Shown here piece by piece: positions 42,759 through 51,568 of a stretch of DNA of 64,000 bases (its first letter is position 1; every line of letters begins with the position of its first letter). The notes below the pieces were generated by a model. It made no database searches. It was not told the origin of the DNA and saw only the letters and a list, made by a program, of their open reading frames with translations. Both the position numbers and the translations under genes were made by a program. The DNA is from Afipia sp049747295 (lineage in GTDB: Bacteria > Pseudomonadota > Alphaproteobacteria > Rhizobiales > Xanthobacteraceae), in NCBI RefSeq assembly GCF_049747295.1, contig NZ_JBMHJM010000001.1, positions 496,001 through 560,000 of the forward strand, given 5' to 3'.

Positions 42759-43079
42759 TTAATCGTCGTCATCATCCTCGTAACGAGAGGGTGGCGAAGA
42801 TTGCGGCGGTGGCACATTCCGACGACGTGACGCGCGTTGGGACGAATCGTCACGAGGTGGATTGAAAACCACGTAACAGGCCGGACTTAACCTCGGCCCC
42901 GCATTGCGCAAACAGGATTCGACACGCCCCGCATCGGGCATGAACTGCCCGCACAAACGGAACGCGTCCGGCGTGCAGGCTTCGCGTTGTTGTTCAGTGC
43001 CCTGCGCGAAAGCCGATGTCGGCCCGCATGAAATGACGGCAATCGCCGCAATCAACCCAAGCTTCTTGTGTGATGCCAT
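42759..43079 (-). CDS. Small exported cysteine-containing protein
   Basis: A 106-residue protein with a signal peptide (MASHKKLGLIAAIAVISC, cleavage near AFA-QG). The mature part has four cysteines in the pattern REACTPDAFRLCGQFMPDAGRVESCLRNAG...PACYVVF, reminiscent of a single GLG1/cysteine-rich FGFR-type repeat. The last 40 residues are Pro/Ser/Arg-rich and end in an acidic EDDDDD tail. Function unknown; homologues appear widely in Bradyrhizobium-type genomes. The ATG at 43079 has an AGAGG element. Confidence 0.75.
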   Translation of the reverse strand: MASHKKLGLIAAIAVISCGPTSAFAQGTEQQREACTPDAFRLCGQFMPDAGRVESCLRNAGPRLSPACYVVFNPPRDDSSQRASRRRNVPPPQSSPPSRYEDDDDD

Positions 43080-43295
43080 GGCCTCTAGTCCTCCGATAGC
43101 GAGGGGAAAACTCATCGGCCATCGGACGGGTTCCGAATGTCGTCTTCACATCTGAATGAAAAAGCGACTAGCTCATTTGTGTGCGCTGCATGTCTTGCAA
43201 TCGTAACACTCCGGAACTGTGCTCAGTGCGCGATCATTCGCCGGGGCGCAAACTTCCGATGGAAGAGGAACACACTTCCGGCGAGAAGCAGCCGC

Positions 43296-43751
43296 CTACG
43301 CTGCGTTGTCTTTAAACATCGCATCGGCGCGCTTCTGCAGTTCTTCCGGTGCGATATCCTCAATGCGCGTGCCGATGAACCACTGATTGCCTGCCACGTC
43401 GGTCACGCCCCCGCTGCGATCGCCGTAGAACATGTCCGACGGCTCCATGATCGAAGTGCCGCCTGCCGCCAGCGCGGATTGATAGACGGAATCCACGTCC
43501 GGCACATACACATAGAGCATCACCGGCGACGCCATCGCGCGATCGGAGGAATCCGCAAGCATCACACGCGAACTTCCGACCTTCATCGTTGCATGCATGA
43601 TCCTTCCATCCGGACGCTTCATCGGCGGATGATCCAGCTCTGCACCAAATGCCTTTTGCATGAAGTGAATGACCTCGTTGGCGTCATCAGCCACGATGTA
43701 AGGCGTGACCGTGTCAAATCCGTCCGGAATCGGTTTCGCTTTTCGTGACAT
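43296..43751 (-). CDS. VOC-family (PhnB-like) protein
   Basis: A 151-residue single-domain VOC protein. VTPYIVADDANEVIHFMQKAFGAEL, RPDGRIMHATMKVGSSRVMLADSS and the final GDRSGGVTDVAGNQWFIGTRIEDI match the PhnB/3-demethylubiquinone-methyltransferase-like subgroup. It may bind a small ligand or metal; reaction unknown. The ATG at 43751 is clear. It is followed upstream by the DUF899 gene on the same strand, 32 bases away, so co-transcription is likely. Confidence 0.88.
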   Translation of the reverse strand: MSRKAKPIPDGFDTVTPYIVADDANEVIHFMQKAFGAELDHPPMKRPDGRIMHATMKVGSSRVMLADSSDRAMASPVMLYVYVPDVDSVYQSALAAGGTSIMEPSDMFYGDRSGGVTDVAGNQWFIGTRIEDIAPEELQKRADAMFKDNAA

Positions 43752-43783
43752 GAGCGTCCTCCCTCATGTAGATCTGCCAGCCC

Positions 43784-44470
43784 CTAATAGTTCAGCTTCG
43801 GATACCAGTCGCTTCCCCGCCCTTCGGGCGTGGTGTCGAGAAGTGTCCAGAGCGGATCAAGGTCCGGCGCACCGCGCGGATCCTGACCTGGATCGGCTGT
43901 CCCGGCGCCCATCTCGCTGCTCCAGAAATGGCGGATCGTCCCATCCCGGCGCGTGAAAACGTTGTAAGCCGGAATGTCCGCATCTTCTGCGCTGACGTAA
44001 TCACGGGTGAAATCACCGCTGCTGTCGGAGTAAACTTTCAGCTTGTGCCAGCCAAGCGCCTCCTTGGCTGCGGTCAGCCGCTCGATTGGCGAGCGAGCGA
44101 TACAGACGAATGCCATACGCTGCTCGAGATAGGCAACCTGGTTTTCCCATGCGCCCATCAAGGACGTACACATCGGGCACAGCGCCTTGCGCTGCGGACC
44201 GAACATATAAGAGTAGATCACCAGCGTTTGCTTGTCGCCAAACAGTTGCTTGAATGAGACGGGTCCGCTCTCGCCGTCGAAACGGTAATCGTCGCGAACT
44301 TCACCGCCCGGCGGCAATGCACGCCGCATTGCGGCAACGCGTTCGATGTGACGGCGTAGTTCGATCTCCTCCGCGAGCAATGCCGTGCGCGCACGGCGGT
44401 AGGCTTCGCTCTCATTGGGGTAACGTGCACCATTGGCGTTGGCGAGGTCTGCGGCGGGCTTGAGCTCCAT
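43784..44470 (-). CDS. DUF899 (thioredoxin-like) family protein
   Basis: A 228-residue protein of the DUF899 family, thioredoxin-fold proteins without known reaction. Family landmarks: LLAEEIELRRHIERVAAMRRALPPGG, then YSYMFGPQRKALCPMCTSLMGAW with the CPMC pair near 98-101 that corresponds to a CxxC redox site, FVCIARSPIERL and the terminal SDWYPKL. The ATG at 44470 has GGAG upstream; a longer open frame reaches 44530. Confidence 0.9.
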   Translation of the reverse strand: MELKPAADLANANGARYPNESEAYRRARTALLAEEIELRRHIERVAAMRRALPPGGEVRDDYRFDGESGPVSFKQLFGDKQTLVIYSYMFGPQRKALCPMCTSLMGAWENQVAYLEQRMAFVCIARSPIERLTAAKEALGWHKLKVYSDSSGDFTRDYVSAEDADIPAYNVFTRRDGTIRHFWSSEMGAGTADPGQDPRGAPDLDPLWTLLDTTPEGRGSDWYPKLNY

Positions 44471-44561
44471 TGGCGGCTTCTCCTTGATCGGGAGATAACG
44501 CCTGCGCGAGACTTCGGTTCGCAGCCTCAAGTCCTGTCACAAAGCGGCCGGCGTCGCCTTT

Positions 44562-46085
44562 TTAGTGTGCAGGCCCGCCAAGCTCCGGAGGCGGCGAGCG
44601 GTCAAGCAGATCACCTTTCGGCGTATCCAGCAGCGAAAGCTGGTAGGTCTCCACTGGAACACCGCTGCGCTTGCGCTCAATATTCGCAAGCTTTTCGACG
44701 CGTTCGTATTGTCCCGCCAGGTGCACCGGGCCCTGAGGGAAAACATCGCCAACCAGAAGAAGCTTTCCCATCAACAAGGCCGGCTCTGGCTCGGGCATGT
44801 TGACCCAGCGAATTCGCTGATTGCGCTGCGCGACGCATGTTCCTTTGGGCAGATAGAACGCAAGCAACGACGTGGTACCGTAGTCTTCCGCCACCACGCA
44901 ACTTGCGCCAATGCGAATACGCGTTGCTTCGATCTCTTTCGCAAGCTCCCGCCAGCCCACGGCAACGGAGCGGACGGTCGGGTCGCGCCGGAAACCGGTG
45001 AATAGTCCCGTATTGGCCTGCACGATCAGAGCCACGAACAACAACACCCCGATGGGCAAGGCCCAGCGGCGAGACAGATCGATTGTCCACTGCTCTCGTG
45101 CAGCCCAGGTCCTGCCAAATGCGGCATAGGCCGCAGCGATTGAAAACGCCGGATAGACGGGCCCCAGCCAGTTCGCTTCCACGCGGGCGTGAAGCGAATG
45201 CCAGATGAAGTAGACGAAGATGATCCAGAAACTGGTGTTGATCAGGGTTCGCGCCGCCGCTTGCGTATCAGGTTTATGTTCACTGCGTTTCAACAATGCA
45301 TAAAGGCCAAAGACACCGAGGATGAAGACCGACGGCGTCGCGAAGGCGATCTGCGCTGGTATCGTCTCCGCGATGAATTTGAGGGTCATCCCCTCGACGC
45401 GCGCGCGCCCTAATTGCTTGATGAACGAGACCCAGTGGTGGTCAGCATTCCAGAGCAGCACTGGCGAGAAGATCACAAACGCAAGCACACCACCCAGATA
45501 CGGCCATGGCGACGCCAGCCAGCGGCGCATGTCTTTCGCAAGCAACAGCCACAGCAGGATTTGCGCCCCGAAAAACAGCGCGGTGTATTTCGACACCAGC
45601 GCACACCCCACCGCCGCGCCGACGGCGAGCCACCAGACACCGCGGCCCGTTTGCAGCACCTTGGCCTGGAACAACAGCACGAACGCCGATGTCACCATCA
45701 GGGGCGCATCAGGAGTTACAATGACAAGCCCCGCTCCGACCATCATCGTCGCATTGAGAAGGATCGCCGAGAGTGCCGCGATCCGGACGTCACCAAAGAG
45801 AATTTCCGCCGCGCGGTACACGGCCCAGCTCATGGGAAGCGCCAGCAGGATCGACACCAGACGAACGCCTAACTCGGTGTCGCCCGCGATCATGGTGCCG
45901 AGGCGGATCACGAGTGCAACTGCCGGCGGATGGTCGTAGTACCCTCCGGCGAGATGCTTGGACCAGGTCCAGTAATAGGCTTCGTCGAATGTCAGCGGCG
46001 TGACAGCCGCCACCACCAGCCTCAAGAGCACCAAAGCGCCGACGATCAGCGCCACGCGACGAGGCTTCAATGCATCTGAAATCAT
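44562..46085 (-). CDS. ArnT-like glycosyltransferase family 39 membrane protein
   Basis: A 507-residue polytopic membrane protein with about 10-12 helices and a C-terminal soluble part. LTFDEAYYWTWSKHLAGGYYDHPP at 31-54 holds the DE motif of the GT-C/PMT-2 fold, used to transfer a sugar from a polyprenyl-phosphate donor to an extracytoplasmic acceptor. The upstream GT2-GtrA protein overlaps by ATGA and would make the lipid-linked sugar, so the pair looks like a donor-synthase/transferase unit for envelope glycan or lipid A decoration. Acceptor unknown. Confidence 0.9.
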   Translation of the reverse strand: MISDALKPRRVALIVGALVLLRLVVAAVTPLTFDEAYYWTWSKHLAGGYYDHPPAVALVIRLGTMIAGDTELGVRLVSILLALPMSWAVYRAAEILFGDVRIAALSAILLNATMMVGAGLVIVTPDAPLMVTSAFVLLFQAKVLQTGRGVWWLAVGAAVGCALVSKYTALFFGAQILLWLLLAKDMRRWLASPWPYLGGVLAFVIFSPVLLWNADHHWVSFIKQLGRARVEGMTLKFIAETIPAQIAFATPSVFILGVFGLYALLKRSEHKPDTQAAARTLINTSFWIIFVYFIWHSLHARVEANWLGPVYPAFSIAAAYAAFGRTWAAREQWTIDLSRRWALPIGVLLFVALIVQANTGLFTGFRRDPTVRSVAVGWRELAKEIEATRIRIGASCVVAEDYGTTSLLAFYLPKGTCVAQRNQRIRWVNMPEPEPALLMGKLLLVGDVFPQGPVHLAGQYERVEKLANIERKRSGVPVETYQLSLLDTPKGDLLDRSPPPELGGPAH

Positions 46086-47194
46086 TTGGCGCGCCAGACA
46101 AACAGGCTCGACACGCCATAATTCCACACCACGCCCATCAGCGCCCCGGCAACGCCTGCGAGCCACCAGATCGGTTCTTGATTGTAGACGGAGAACGCGA
46201 CGCCGACGTTGGCTAGAAGCCCGACGCTACAGACGAGATAAAACAGCAACAGACCGCGGATCAGTGCGACACCCTTCAGTCGCTGATCCCGGTACGTGAG
46301 GCGATTGTTGAGCAGGAAATTTCCGGTCATCGCCACCAGCGCAGCCAAAGCCTGTGCATGCGCAAACGGGACGGAGAGTGCAAGCGCTGTGTAAAGGGAA
46401 ACCAGATGAACCAGAAGGCCGAGCGATCCAACCACAGCAAACAGCACGAAGCGGAGCGAGACCAGATCCCGCGTCAACTTCGCGAGGACCAGCCCGAGAA
46501 AATCCAGCACCACTCTGGAGTCCAGCTTGCTCTCGCCGTGCAGACGCTCGCCGAAGGAATAAGGAACCTCGACCACGCGCAACTTGCCGTGCGCGCTGGC
46601 GACAATATCAAGAAGAATCTTGAAGCCCTGCACCGACAGCGCGGGCGCCAACTGTTCGAAGCGATCCCGCCGGATCATGAAGAATCCGCTCATCGGATCG
46701 GCGACATCGATATGCAGCAACTTCTTCGCGATCGTCGTCGCAAACACGCTGCCCCCAAGGCGCGTGCTATTGAAATTTCCGGTATCGCCACCGCTGACAT
46801 AGCGGCTACCGACGACGAGCTCTGCCTGCTTGGCCTGCAGCAGTGCAAGCATCTTCGGAAGCTGCGTTTCGTCGTGCTGTAAATCAGCGTCCATGACCGC
46901 CACGAATGGGGCGGACGAAGCCAGGATGCCCTCGATACAGGCGCCGGATAAACCGCGCCGGCCTATGCGGCGGATACAGCGCACTCTGGCGTCAGATTGC
47001 GCCAGGCTCCGCGCCACATCCGAGGTGCCATCCGGCGAATTGTCATCGACGAAAATGACTTCCCAGGAAATACCGGCAAGCGCCGCCTCCAGCTTGGCGA
47101 AAAGCTTGGGGACGTTATCGCGCTCGTTAAAGGTCGGCACCACCACGCACAGTTGCCGTGCGGCGGCTGCCCCGGGGATGGAAGCCTCAATCAT
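46082..47194 (-). CDS. Polyprenyl-phosphate glycosyltransferase with GtrA domain
   Basis: A 370-residue fusion. Residues 15-235 are a GT2/DPM1-type catalytic domain (VVVPTFNERDNVP, FVDDNSPDGT, MDADLQHD as the DxD site, PMSGFFMIRRD). Residues about 245-370 are a GtrA-like four-helix membrane domain (FVLFAVVGSLGLLVHLVSLY and GNFLLNNRLTYRDQRL). It should transfer a sugar from a nucleotide donor to polyprenyl phosphate and help flip it. The start at ATG 47194 is chosen on family grounds; the ribosome site is weak and the frame is open to 47311. Confidence 0.9.
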   Translation of the reverse strand: MIEASIPGAAAARQLCVVVPTFNERDNVPKLFAKLEAALAGISWEVIFVDDNSPDGTSDVARSLAQSDARVRCIRRIGRRGLSGACIEGILASSAPFVAVMDADLQHDETQLPKMLALLQAKQAELVVGSRYVSGGDTGNFNSTRLGGSVFATTIAKKLLHIDVADPMSGFFMIRRDRFEQLAPALSVQGFKILLDIVASAHGKLRVVEVPYSFGERLHGESKLDSRVVLDFLGLVLAKLTRDLVSLRFVLFAVVGSLGLLVHLVSLYTALALSVPFAHAQALAALVAMTGNFLLNNRLTYRDQRLKGVALIRGLLLFYLVCSVGLLANVGVAFSVYNQEPIWWLAGVAGALMGVVWNYGVSSLFVWRAK

Positions 47195-47486
47195 GGGAGA
47201 GCGTATATCCGGGGGACCGGTGGATGCCAAGATATCCTCGACGGGTTCTGGCCGTGTATAACCAACGGAAATCGGGTCGGAAAAGCGGGATATGAGGCCC
47301 AGAAATGCCAACGACCACGGAGGGATCCTGCGGGAGATTTAAGACTGCGCGTACATCCGGCGCGCTCAAGTCTCCTACGGTATCTTCTCGTGGTCGTCCC
47401 AACGACGGAGCCAGAGCTGCAACGTCGCCGTTGAAAGAGAAATAGGTACGACCAAGGTATTCTGCAAGGGTCAGGAAAGAGGCGAA

Positions 47487-48290
47487 ATGGCCAAGAAATC
47501 AGGGCAAATCCACATCGGCATCGGCGGCTGGACCTTCGCGCCCTGGAGGGGCGTCTTTTACCCCGAGAAGCTGACCCAGGCGAAGGAGCTGTCCTACGCC
47601 GCGTCGAAACTGACATCGATCGAGATCAACGGCACCTATTACGGTTCCCAGAAGCCGGAAAGCTTTCGCAAATGGGCCAGCGAGGTCCCCGATGACTTCA
47701 TCTTCTCGCTCAAAGGGCCGAGATTTGCCACCAATCGTCGCGTGCTGGCTGAAGCCGGTGATTCCATTCAGCGCTTCTACGATTCCGGGGTCCTTGAGCT
47801 GCGTGACCGGCTTGGCCCGGTGCTGTGGCAGTTCGCACCGACCAAGAAGTTCGATGAAGCCGATTTCGGGGCGTTTCTCGAACTGCTTCCGCGCAAGCTG
47901 GAGGGTCGCGAGCTGCGTCACGTGGTTGAAGTGCGGCATGACAGCTTCTGCACGCCGGACTTCATCGCCCTGCTGCGCAAATTCCAAGTCGCCGTCGTTT
48001 ACGCCGATCACGCCAAATATCCGGCCATTGCCGACGTCACGACGGATTTCGTTTATGCGCGGCTGCAGACCGGCAACGATACGATCAAGACCTGCTATCC
48101 CCCGAAGGAGCTGGATAAGTGGGCAGATCGCCTCAAGCTTTGGGCTCAAGGCGGCGAACCGGACGATCTGCCCCGCTCCGACAAAACGTCCGCCAAGAAG
48201 CAGCCTCGGGACGTCTTCGCCTATGTCATTCACGAGGGCAAAATCCGAGCGCCGGCAGGCGCGATGGAATTGATCGAACGCGTGAAGTGA
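47487..48290 (+). CDS. DUF72 domain protein
   Basis: A 267-residue TIM-barrel-like DUF72 protein. Characteristic segments: GIGGWTFAPWRGVFYPEKLTQAKELSYAASKLTSIEINGTYYG, DFIFSLKGPRFATNRR, LGPVLWQFAPTKKFD and HVVEVRHDSFCTPDFIALLRK. The reaction is unknown; conserved acidic and histidine residues suggest a metal-dependent endonuclease- or isomerase-like barrel. The ATG at 47487 follows GAGGCGAA. A DUF488 gene starts 26 bases after its stop, so the two look like one operon. Confidence 0.92.
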   Translation: MAKKSGQIHIGIGGWTFAPWRGVFYPEKLTQAKELSYAASKLTSIEINGTYYGSQKPESFRKWASEVPDDFIFSLKGPRFATNRRVLAEAGDSIQRFYDSGVLELRDRLGPVLWQFAPTKKFDEADFGAFLELLPRKLEGRELRHVVEVRHDSFCTPDFIALLRKFQVAVVYADHAKYPAIADVTTDFVYARLQTGNDTIKTCYPPKELDKWADRLKLWAQGGEPDDLPRSDKTSAKKQPRDVFAYVIHEGKIRAPAGAMELIERVK

Positions 48291-48316
48291 GCGACATAAC
48301 CTGCGCGAGGCGATAA

Positions 48317-48793
48317 ATGGCCAAAGCTAAAAAGCTTTTCACCATTGGTTACGAGCAGACCCCGGCCAAGGCCGTGCTCGACGAGCTTCAGCAGGCCGGC
48401 GTCAAACTGCTGGTCGATGTGCGGGCGATTGCCTCTTCGCGCCGTCCTGGATTTTCCAAAACGCAACTTGCCGCCGGGCTCGATGCGCGCGGCATTTCGT
48501 ATCTTCATTTGCGCGGCCTCGGCACCCCGAAAGAAGGGCGTGAAGCCGCACGCAAAGGCGATATGAAAGCGCTGACGAAAATCTATCACGCCCATCTCAA
48601 GACGCCGCAAGCCCGCGCAGAAATGGATGAGCTTGATGCGCTCGTGATGAAGGCTGGACCAGTGTGCATTCTCTGCTACGAGCGCGATCACAATGCGTGT
48701 CACCGCAAGTTCATTGCGGAGATCATCGCGGACCGCGAGGGCGTCAAGATCGACAATCTCGTCGCCTTCCAATTTGACCCGGACCTCGCCTGA
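48317..48793 (+). CDS. DUF488 domain protein
   Basis: A 158-residue protein of the DUF488 family. Landmarks are FTIGYEQTPAKAVLDELQQAGVKLLVDVRAIASSRRPGF, the SYLHLRGLGTPKEGR segment and the C-terminal ILCYERDHNACHRKFIAEII with CYERD...CHR, the family's most conserved site. Catalytic function is unknown. It follows DUF72 in the same orientation; both families are often described near DNA-repair or stress genes, but nothing like that is adjacent here. Confidence 0.9.
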   Translation: MAKAKKLFTIGYEQTPAKAVLDELQQAGVKLLVDVRAIASSRRPGFSKTQLAAGLDARGISYLHLRGLGTPKEGREAARKGDMKALTKIYHAHLKTPQARAEMDELDALVMKAGPVCILCYERDHNACHRKFIAEIIADREGVKIDNLVAFQFDPDLA

Positions 48794-48976
48794 TCACATC
48801 GTTCGCCGACGAGCTCCAAGAAGCTGCTGCCTCTCCTGACCCGTCCCCAATCCGGCGCGGCCAACACCGCAATAGCCTACAAGACAAAGCTGTTCACCGG
48901 CTGTTATGATCAGGTACCGGTTTGAAATCACAAAGATTTCAGGCCGTTTCCGGAAAAATACATGCATTTGCCTTGA

Positions 48977-48995
48977 ATGATATGATAGATATCAT
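48977..48995. promoter_or_regulatory. ATGATAT palindrome upstream of the MFS gene
   Basis: ATGATAT-GATAG-ATATCAT is a perfect 7-bp inverted repeat 62-80 bases upstream of the transporter start, typical of a regulator binding site. A second hairpin, TGAAATC-ACAAA-GATTTCA, is at 48923-48941. Confidence 0.4.
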
Positions 48996-49057
48996 ATTAA
49001 AAGACTTCGCCTTCGACGGGTGGTAGTTACACCGCCGAAAACCAGCCAGGATCAGCA

Positions 49058-50344
49058 ATGCTATCATCATGGGTCGCCGCACGCCTCGCCAAGCGGGATA
49101 TTCACTACGGTTGGGTCATGGTGGCCGTGACGTTTCTGACGTCGCTGATCAGTTCGGCGTCGGTCGGCGCCCCAGGCGTCTTTATCCTGCCGCTTGAAAA
49201 GGAATTTGGCTGGTCCACCACTCAAATATCGTCCGCGCTGTCGATCCGCCTGCTGTTGTTCGGCCTGATGGCTCCCTTTGCTGCCGCGCTGATGGAGCGC
49301 TTCGGCCTTCGGAAAGTGGTGGTGTCGGCGCTGACGATTATTGCCGCCGGCCTGCTCGCGTCGCTCGCAATGACACAGGCCTGGCACCTGATCGCGCTGT
49401 GGGGATTCGTCGTCGGATTTGGCACGGGCATGACGGCGATGGTGCTCGGTGCCACCGTCGCGGCCCGCTGGTTCGTTGCACGGCGCGGCCTTGTCGTCGG
49501 CATCCTGTCCGCCAGTGTGGCAACCGGGCAGTTGATTTTCCTGCCGATCCTCGCACATGTGACCGATGCCATGGGATGGCGCACAGCGTTGGGGCTGATG
49601 TGCGTGATGCTGGTCATCGCCGCGTGTCTGGTCTTCCTGCTGATGCGGGATCGGCCATCTGATCTGAAAATGCTGCCCTTCGGCGACGACGGCAGCACGC
49701 CGGTTGCGAAGCCGGCCCATCCGCCGACAGTCTCGACTGTCTTCACCGTGTTGAAGGATGCATCCCAAACCCGCGTGTTCTGGGTCCTGTTCGGGACATT
49801 CTTCATCTGCGGCGCCAGCACCAATGGACTTGTCCAGACGCACCTGATCCCGATGTGCGCCGACTTCGGCATTCCCGCAACCACATCCGCGACCCTGCTG
49901 GCGGCCATGGGCATTTTCGATTTCTTCGGCACCATTATGTCCGGCTGGCTGTCCGACCGTTACAACAACCGCTGGCTTTTGTTCTGGTACTATGGGCTGC
50001 GCGGGCTTTCGCTGGTGTTCCTGCCGTTCACGGACTTCTCGTTCTACGGGCTGTCACTGTTCGCGATGTTCTATGGTCTCGACTGGATCGCCACGGTGCC
50101 GCCGACGGTCAAACTGTCGGTCAAAAACTTCGGTCCTGAGCGCGCCGGCATGGTGTTCGGCTGGGTGTTCGTCGGTCATCAGATCGGCTCTGCATCGGCT
50201 GCCTTCGGAGCGGGCCTGACACGCACGCTGCTTGAAAGCTACCTGCCCGCCTTCTTCTTTGCCGGTGCGCTGTGCATCGTCGCGGCCATTGCGGTGGTCT
50301 CGGTGAAGCTGCCCACCAAACAGGCCGCTCCTGCCACCGCATAG
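49058..50344 (+). CDS. MFS transporter (OFA-like monocarboxylate family)
   Basis: A 428-residue 12-helix transporter. HYGWVMVAVTFLTSLISSASVGAPGVFILPLEKEFGWS at the start and MERFGLRKVVVSAL (motif A region) suggest the oxalate:formate-antiporter/monocarboxylate group. A cytoplasmic loop near 200-225 (SDLKMLPFGDDGSTPVAKP) separates the halves; the second half has MSGWLSDRYNNRW. Substrate unknown, probably an organic acid. A strong terminator follows at 50361. Confidence 0.88.
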   Translation: MLSSWVAARLAKRDIHYGWVMVAVTFLTSLISSASVGAPGVFILPLEKEFGWSTTQISSALSIRLLLFGLMAPFAAALMERFGLRKVVVSALTIIAAGLLASLAMTQAWHLIALWGFVVGFGTGMTAMVLGATVAARWFVARRGLVVGILSASVATGQLIFLPILAHVTDAMGWRTALGLMCVMLVIAACLVFLLMRDRPSDLKMLPFGDDGSTPVAKPAHPPTVSTVFTVLKDASQTRVFWVLFGTFFICGASTNGLVQTHLIPMCADFGIPATTSATLLAAMGIFDFFGTIMSGWLSDRYNNRWLLFWYYGLRGLSLVFLPFTDFSFYGLSLFAMFYGLDWIATVPPTVKLSVKNFGPERAGMVFGWVFVGHQIGSASAAFGAGLTRTLLESYLPAFFFAGALCIVAAIAVVSVKLPTKQAAPATA

Positions 50345-50360
50345 AATAGCAGGCGAACGC

Positions 50361-50405
50361 TAAGAGCGTCGGTTCTGATGACCAGAACCGGCGCTCTTAT
50401 TTTTT
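50361..50405 (+). terminator. Intrinsic terminator of the MFS gene
   Basis: TAAGAGCG-t-CGGTTCTG pairs with CAGAACCG-g-CGCTCTTA (50361-50399) with a 5-base loop and is followed by six Ts. Confidence 0.9.
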
Positions 50406-50419
50406 GTGTTGACGCGCTT

Positions 50420-51568
50420 TTAGTCCAGCGTGCGCCTGAAGCGCGTCACAGCGATGATCATTGCCACCAGCATCAGGCCGCACAAGGCGATCGCGTCATA
50501 CTGCAGGCTCTCCATTGAGGCGCCCTTGAGCATGATGGCGCGCACGATGCGGATATAGTGCGTCAGCGGCAGCGCCTCCCCGATCCACTGCGCCCAGGTC
50601 GGCATGCCCGCAAACGGGAACATGAAACCGGACAACAGGATATTCGGCAGGAAGAACATCATCGACATCTGCATCGCCTGCAGCTGGTTCTGGGCGATCG
50701 TCGAAAACGTGTAACCGATCAACAGGTTTGCCGCGATGAACAGCGTGGACAGGATTGCGAGCATCGTCAGGCTGCCGAGGATCGGGACACCGAACAAAAA
50801 ATATCCCAGCGCGATGATGATGGTCGCCTGCAGGAAGCCGACGAGAATGTAGGGAATGATCTTGCCGAGCATCACCTCGATCGGTGTGATCGGCATCGCC
50901 AGAAGATTTTCCATGGTGCCGCGCTCGATCTCTCGCGTCACTGACAATGCAGTGAAGATCAGCATGGTCATGGTGAGAATGGTGCCGACGAGTCCCGGCA
51001 CAATATTCAATCGCGAGGCGGCGGCGGGATTGTAGCGCGCATGCGTGCGGATCTCGAACGGCATTGCGGGCGGCGCTCCGACGTTCAAATCGTTCTTGAG
51101 CGCGGTCTGTACCAATTGACCCAATGCAGCCAAAGCAGAACCTGCTGCAACCGGGTCGGTCGCGTCGGCTGCAACCAGCAGCGCGGGCCTGTCCCCGCGC
51201 CGCACGCCGCGCTCGAAGCCGCGTGGGATTTCAACGCCGAACAGAACCTTGCCGGATTCCAGCAAGTAATCAAATTCGGCCACCGTATGCACTTCCTGCG
51301 TAAAGCGGAAATAGGCGGTGTTCTGGATGGCCTTCAGCACCGAGCGACCGAGATCACTATCCTCCTGCAGCAATACCGCAGTGGGCAAATGACGCGGCGT
51401 CGTGTTGATGGCATATCCGAAGAGCAGCAGTTGCATGATCGGCAGCATCACGATCATCGCGAAAGACACCCGATCGCGGCGCAGCTGGATGAACTCCTTG
51501 GTTAGCATCGCAAACGTGCGCTGCCAGAAACCGCGGACGCCGCCGTTGATGACGTCAGTGGCGCTCAT
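50420..51568 (-). CDS. ABC-2 type transporter permease
   Basis: A 382-residue permease, YbhS/YhhJ-like. One N-terminal helix (about 32-54), a large periplasmic domain, then five C-terminal helices (about 190-380). The signature EIERGTMENLLAMPITPIEVMLGKIIPYI is the ABC-2 permease coupling region. It is the last gene of a four-gene operon with overlapping stops and starts. The complex probably exports a drug-like or lipophilic compound. Confidence 0.92.
   Translation of the reverse strand: MSATDVINGGVRGFWQRTFAMLTKEFIQLRRDRVSFAMIVMLPIMQLLLFGYAINTTPRHLPTAVLLQEDSDLGRSVLKAIQNTAYFRFTQEVHTVAEFDYLLESGKVLFGVEIPRGFERGVRRGDRPALLVAADATDPVAAGSALAALGQLVQTALKNDLNVGAPPAMPFEIRTHARYNPAAASRLNIVPGLVGTILTMTMLIFTALSVTREIERGTMENLLAMPITPIEVMLGKIIPYILVGFLQATIIIALGYFLFGVPILGSLTMLAILSTLFIAANLLIGYTFSTIAQNQLQAMQMSMMFFLPNILLSGFMFPFAGMPTWAQWIGEALPLTHYIRIVRAIMLKGASMESLQYDAIALCGLMLVAMIIAVTRFRRTLD

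Noticed and set aside
43137..43748. 203-codon plus-strand frame opposite the VOC gene
   Set aside because: Histidine/arginine-rich antisense translation; the minus-strand VOC protein is clear.
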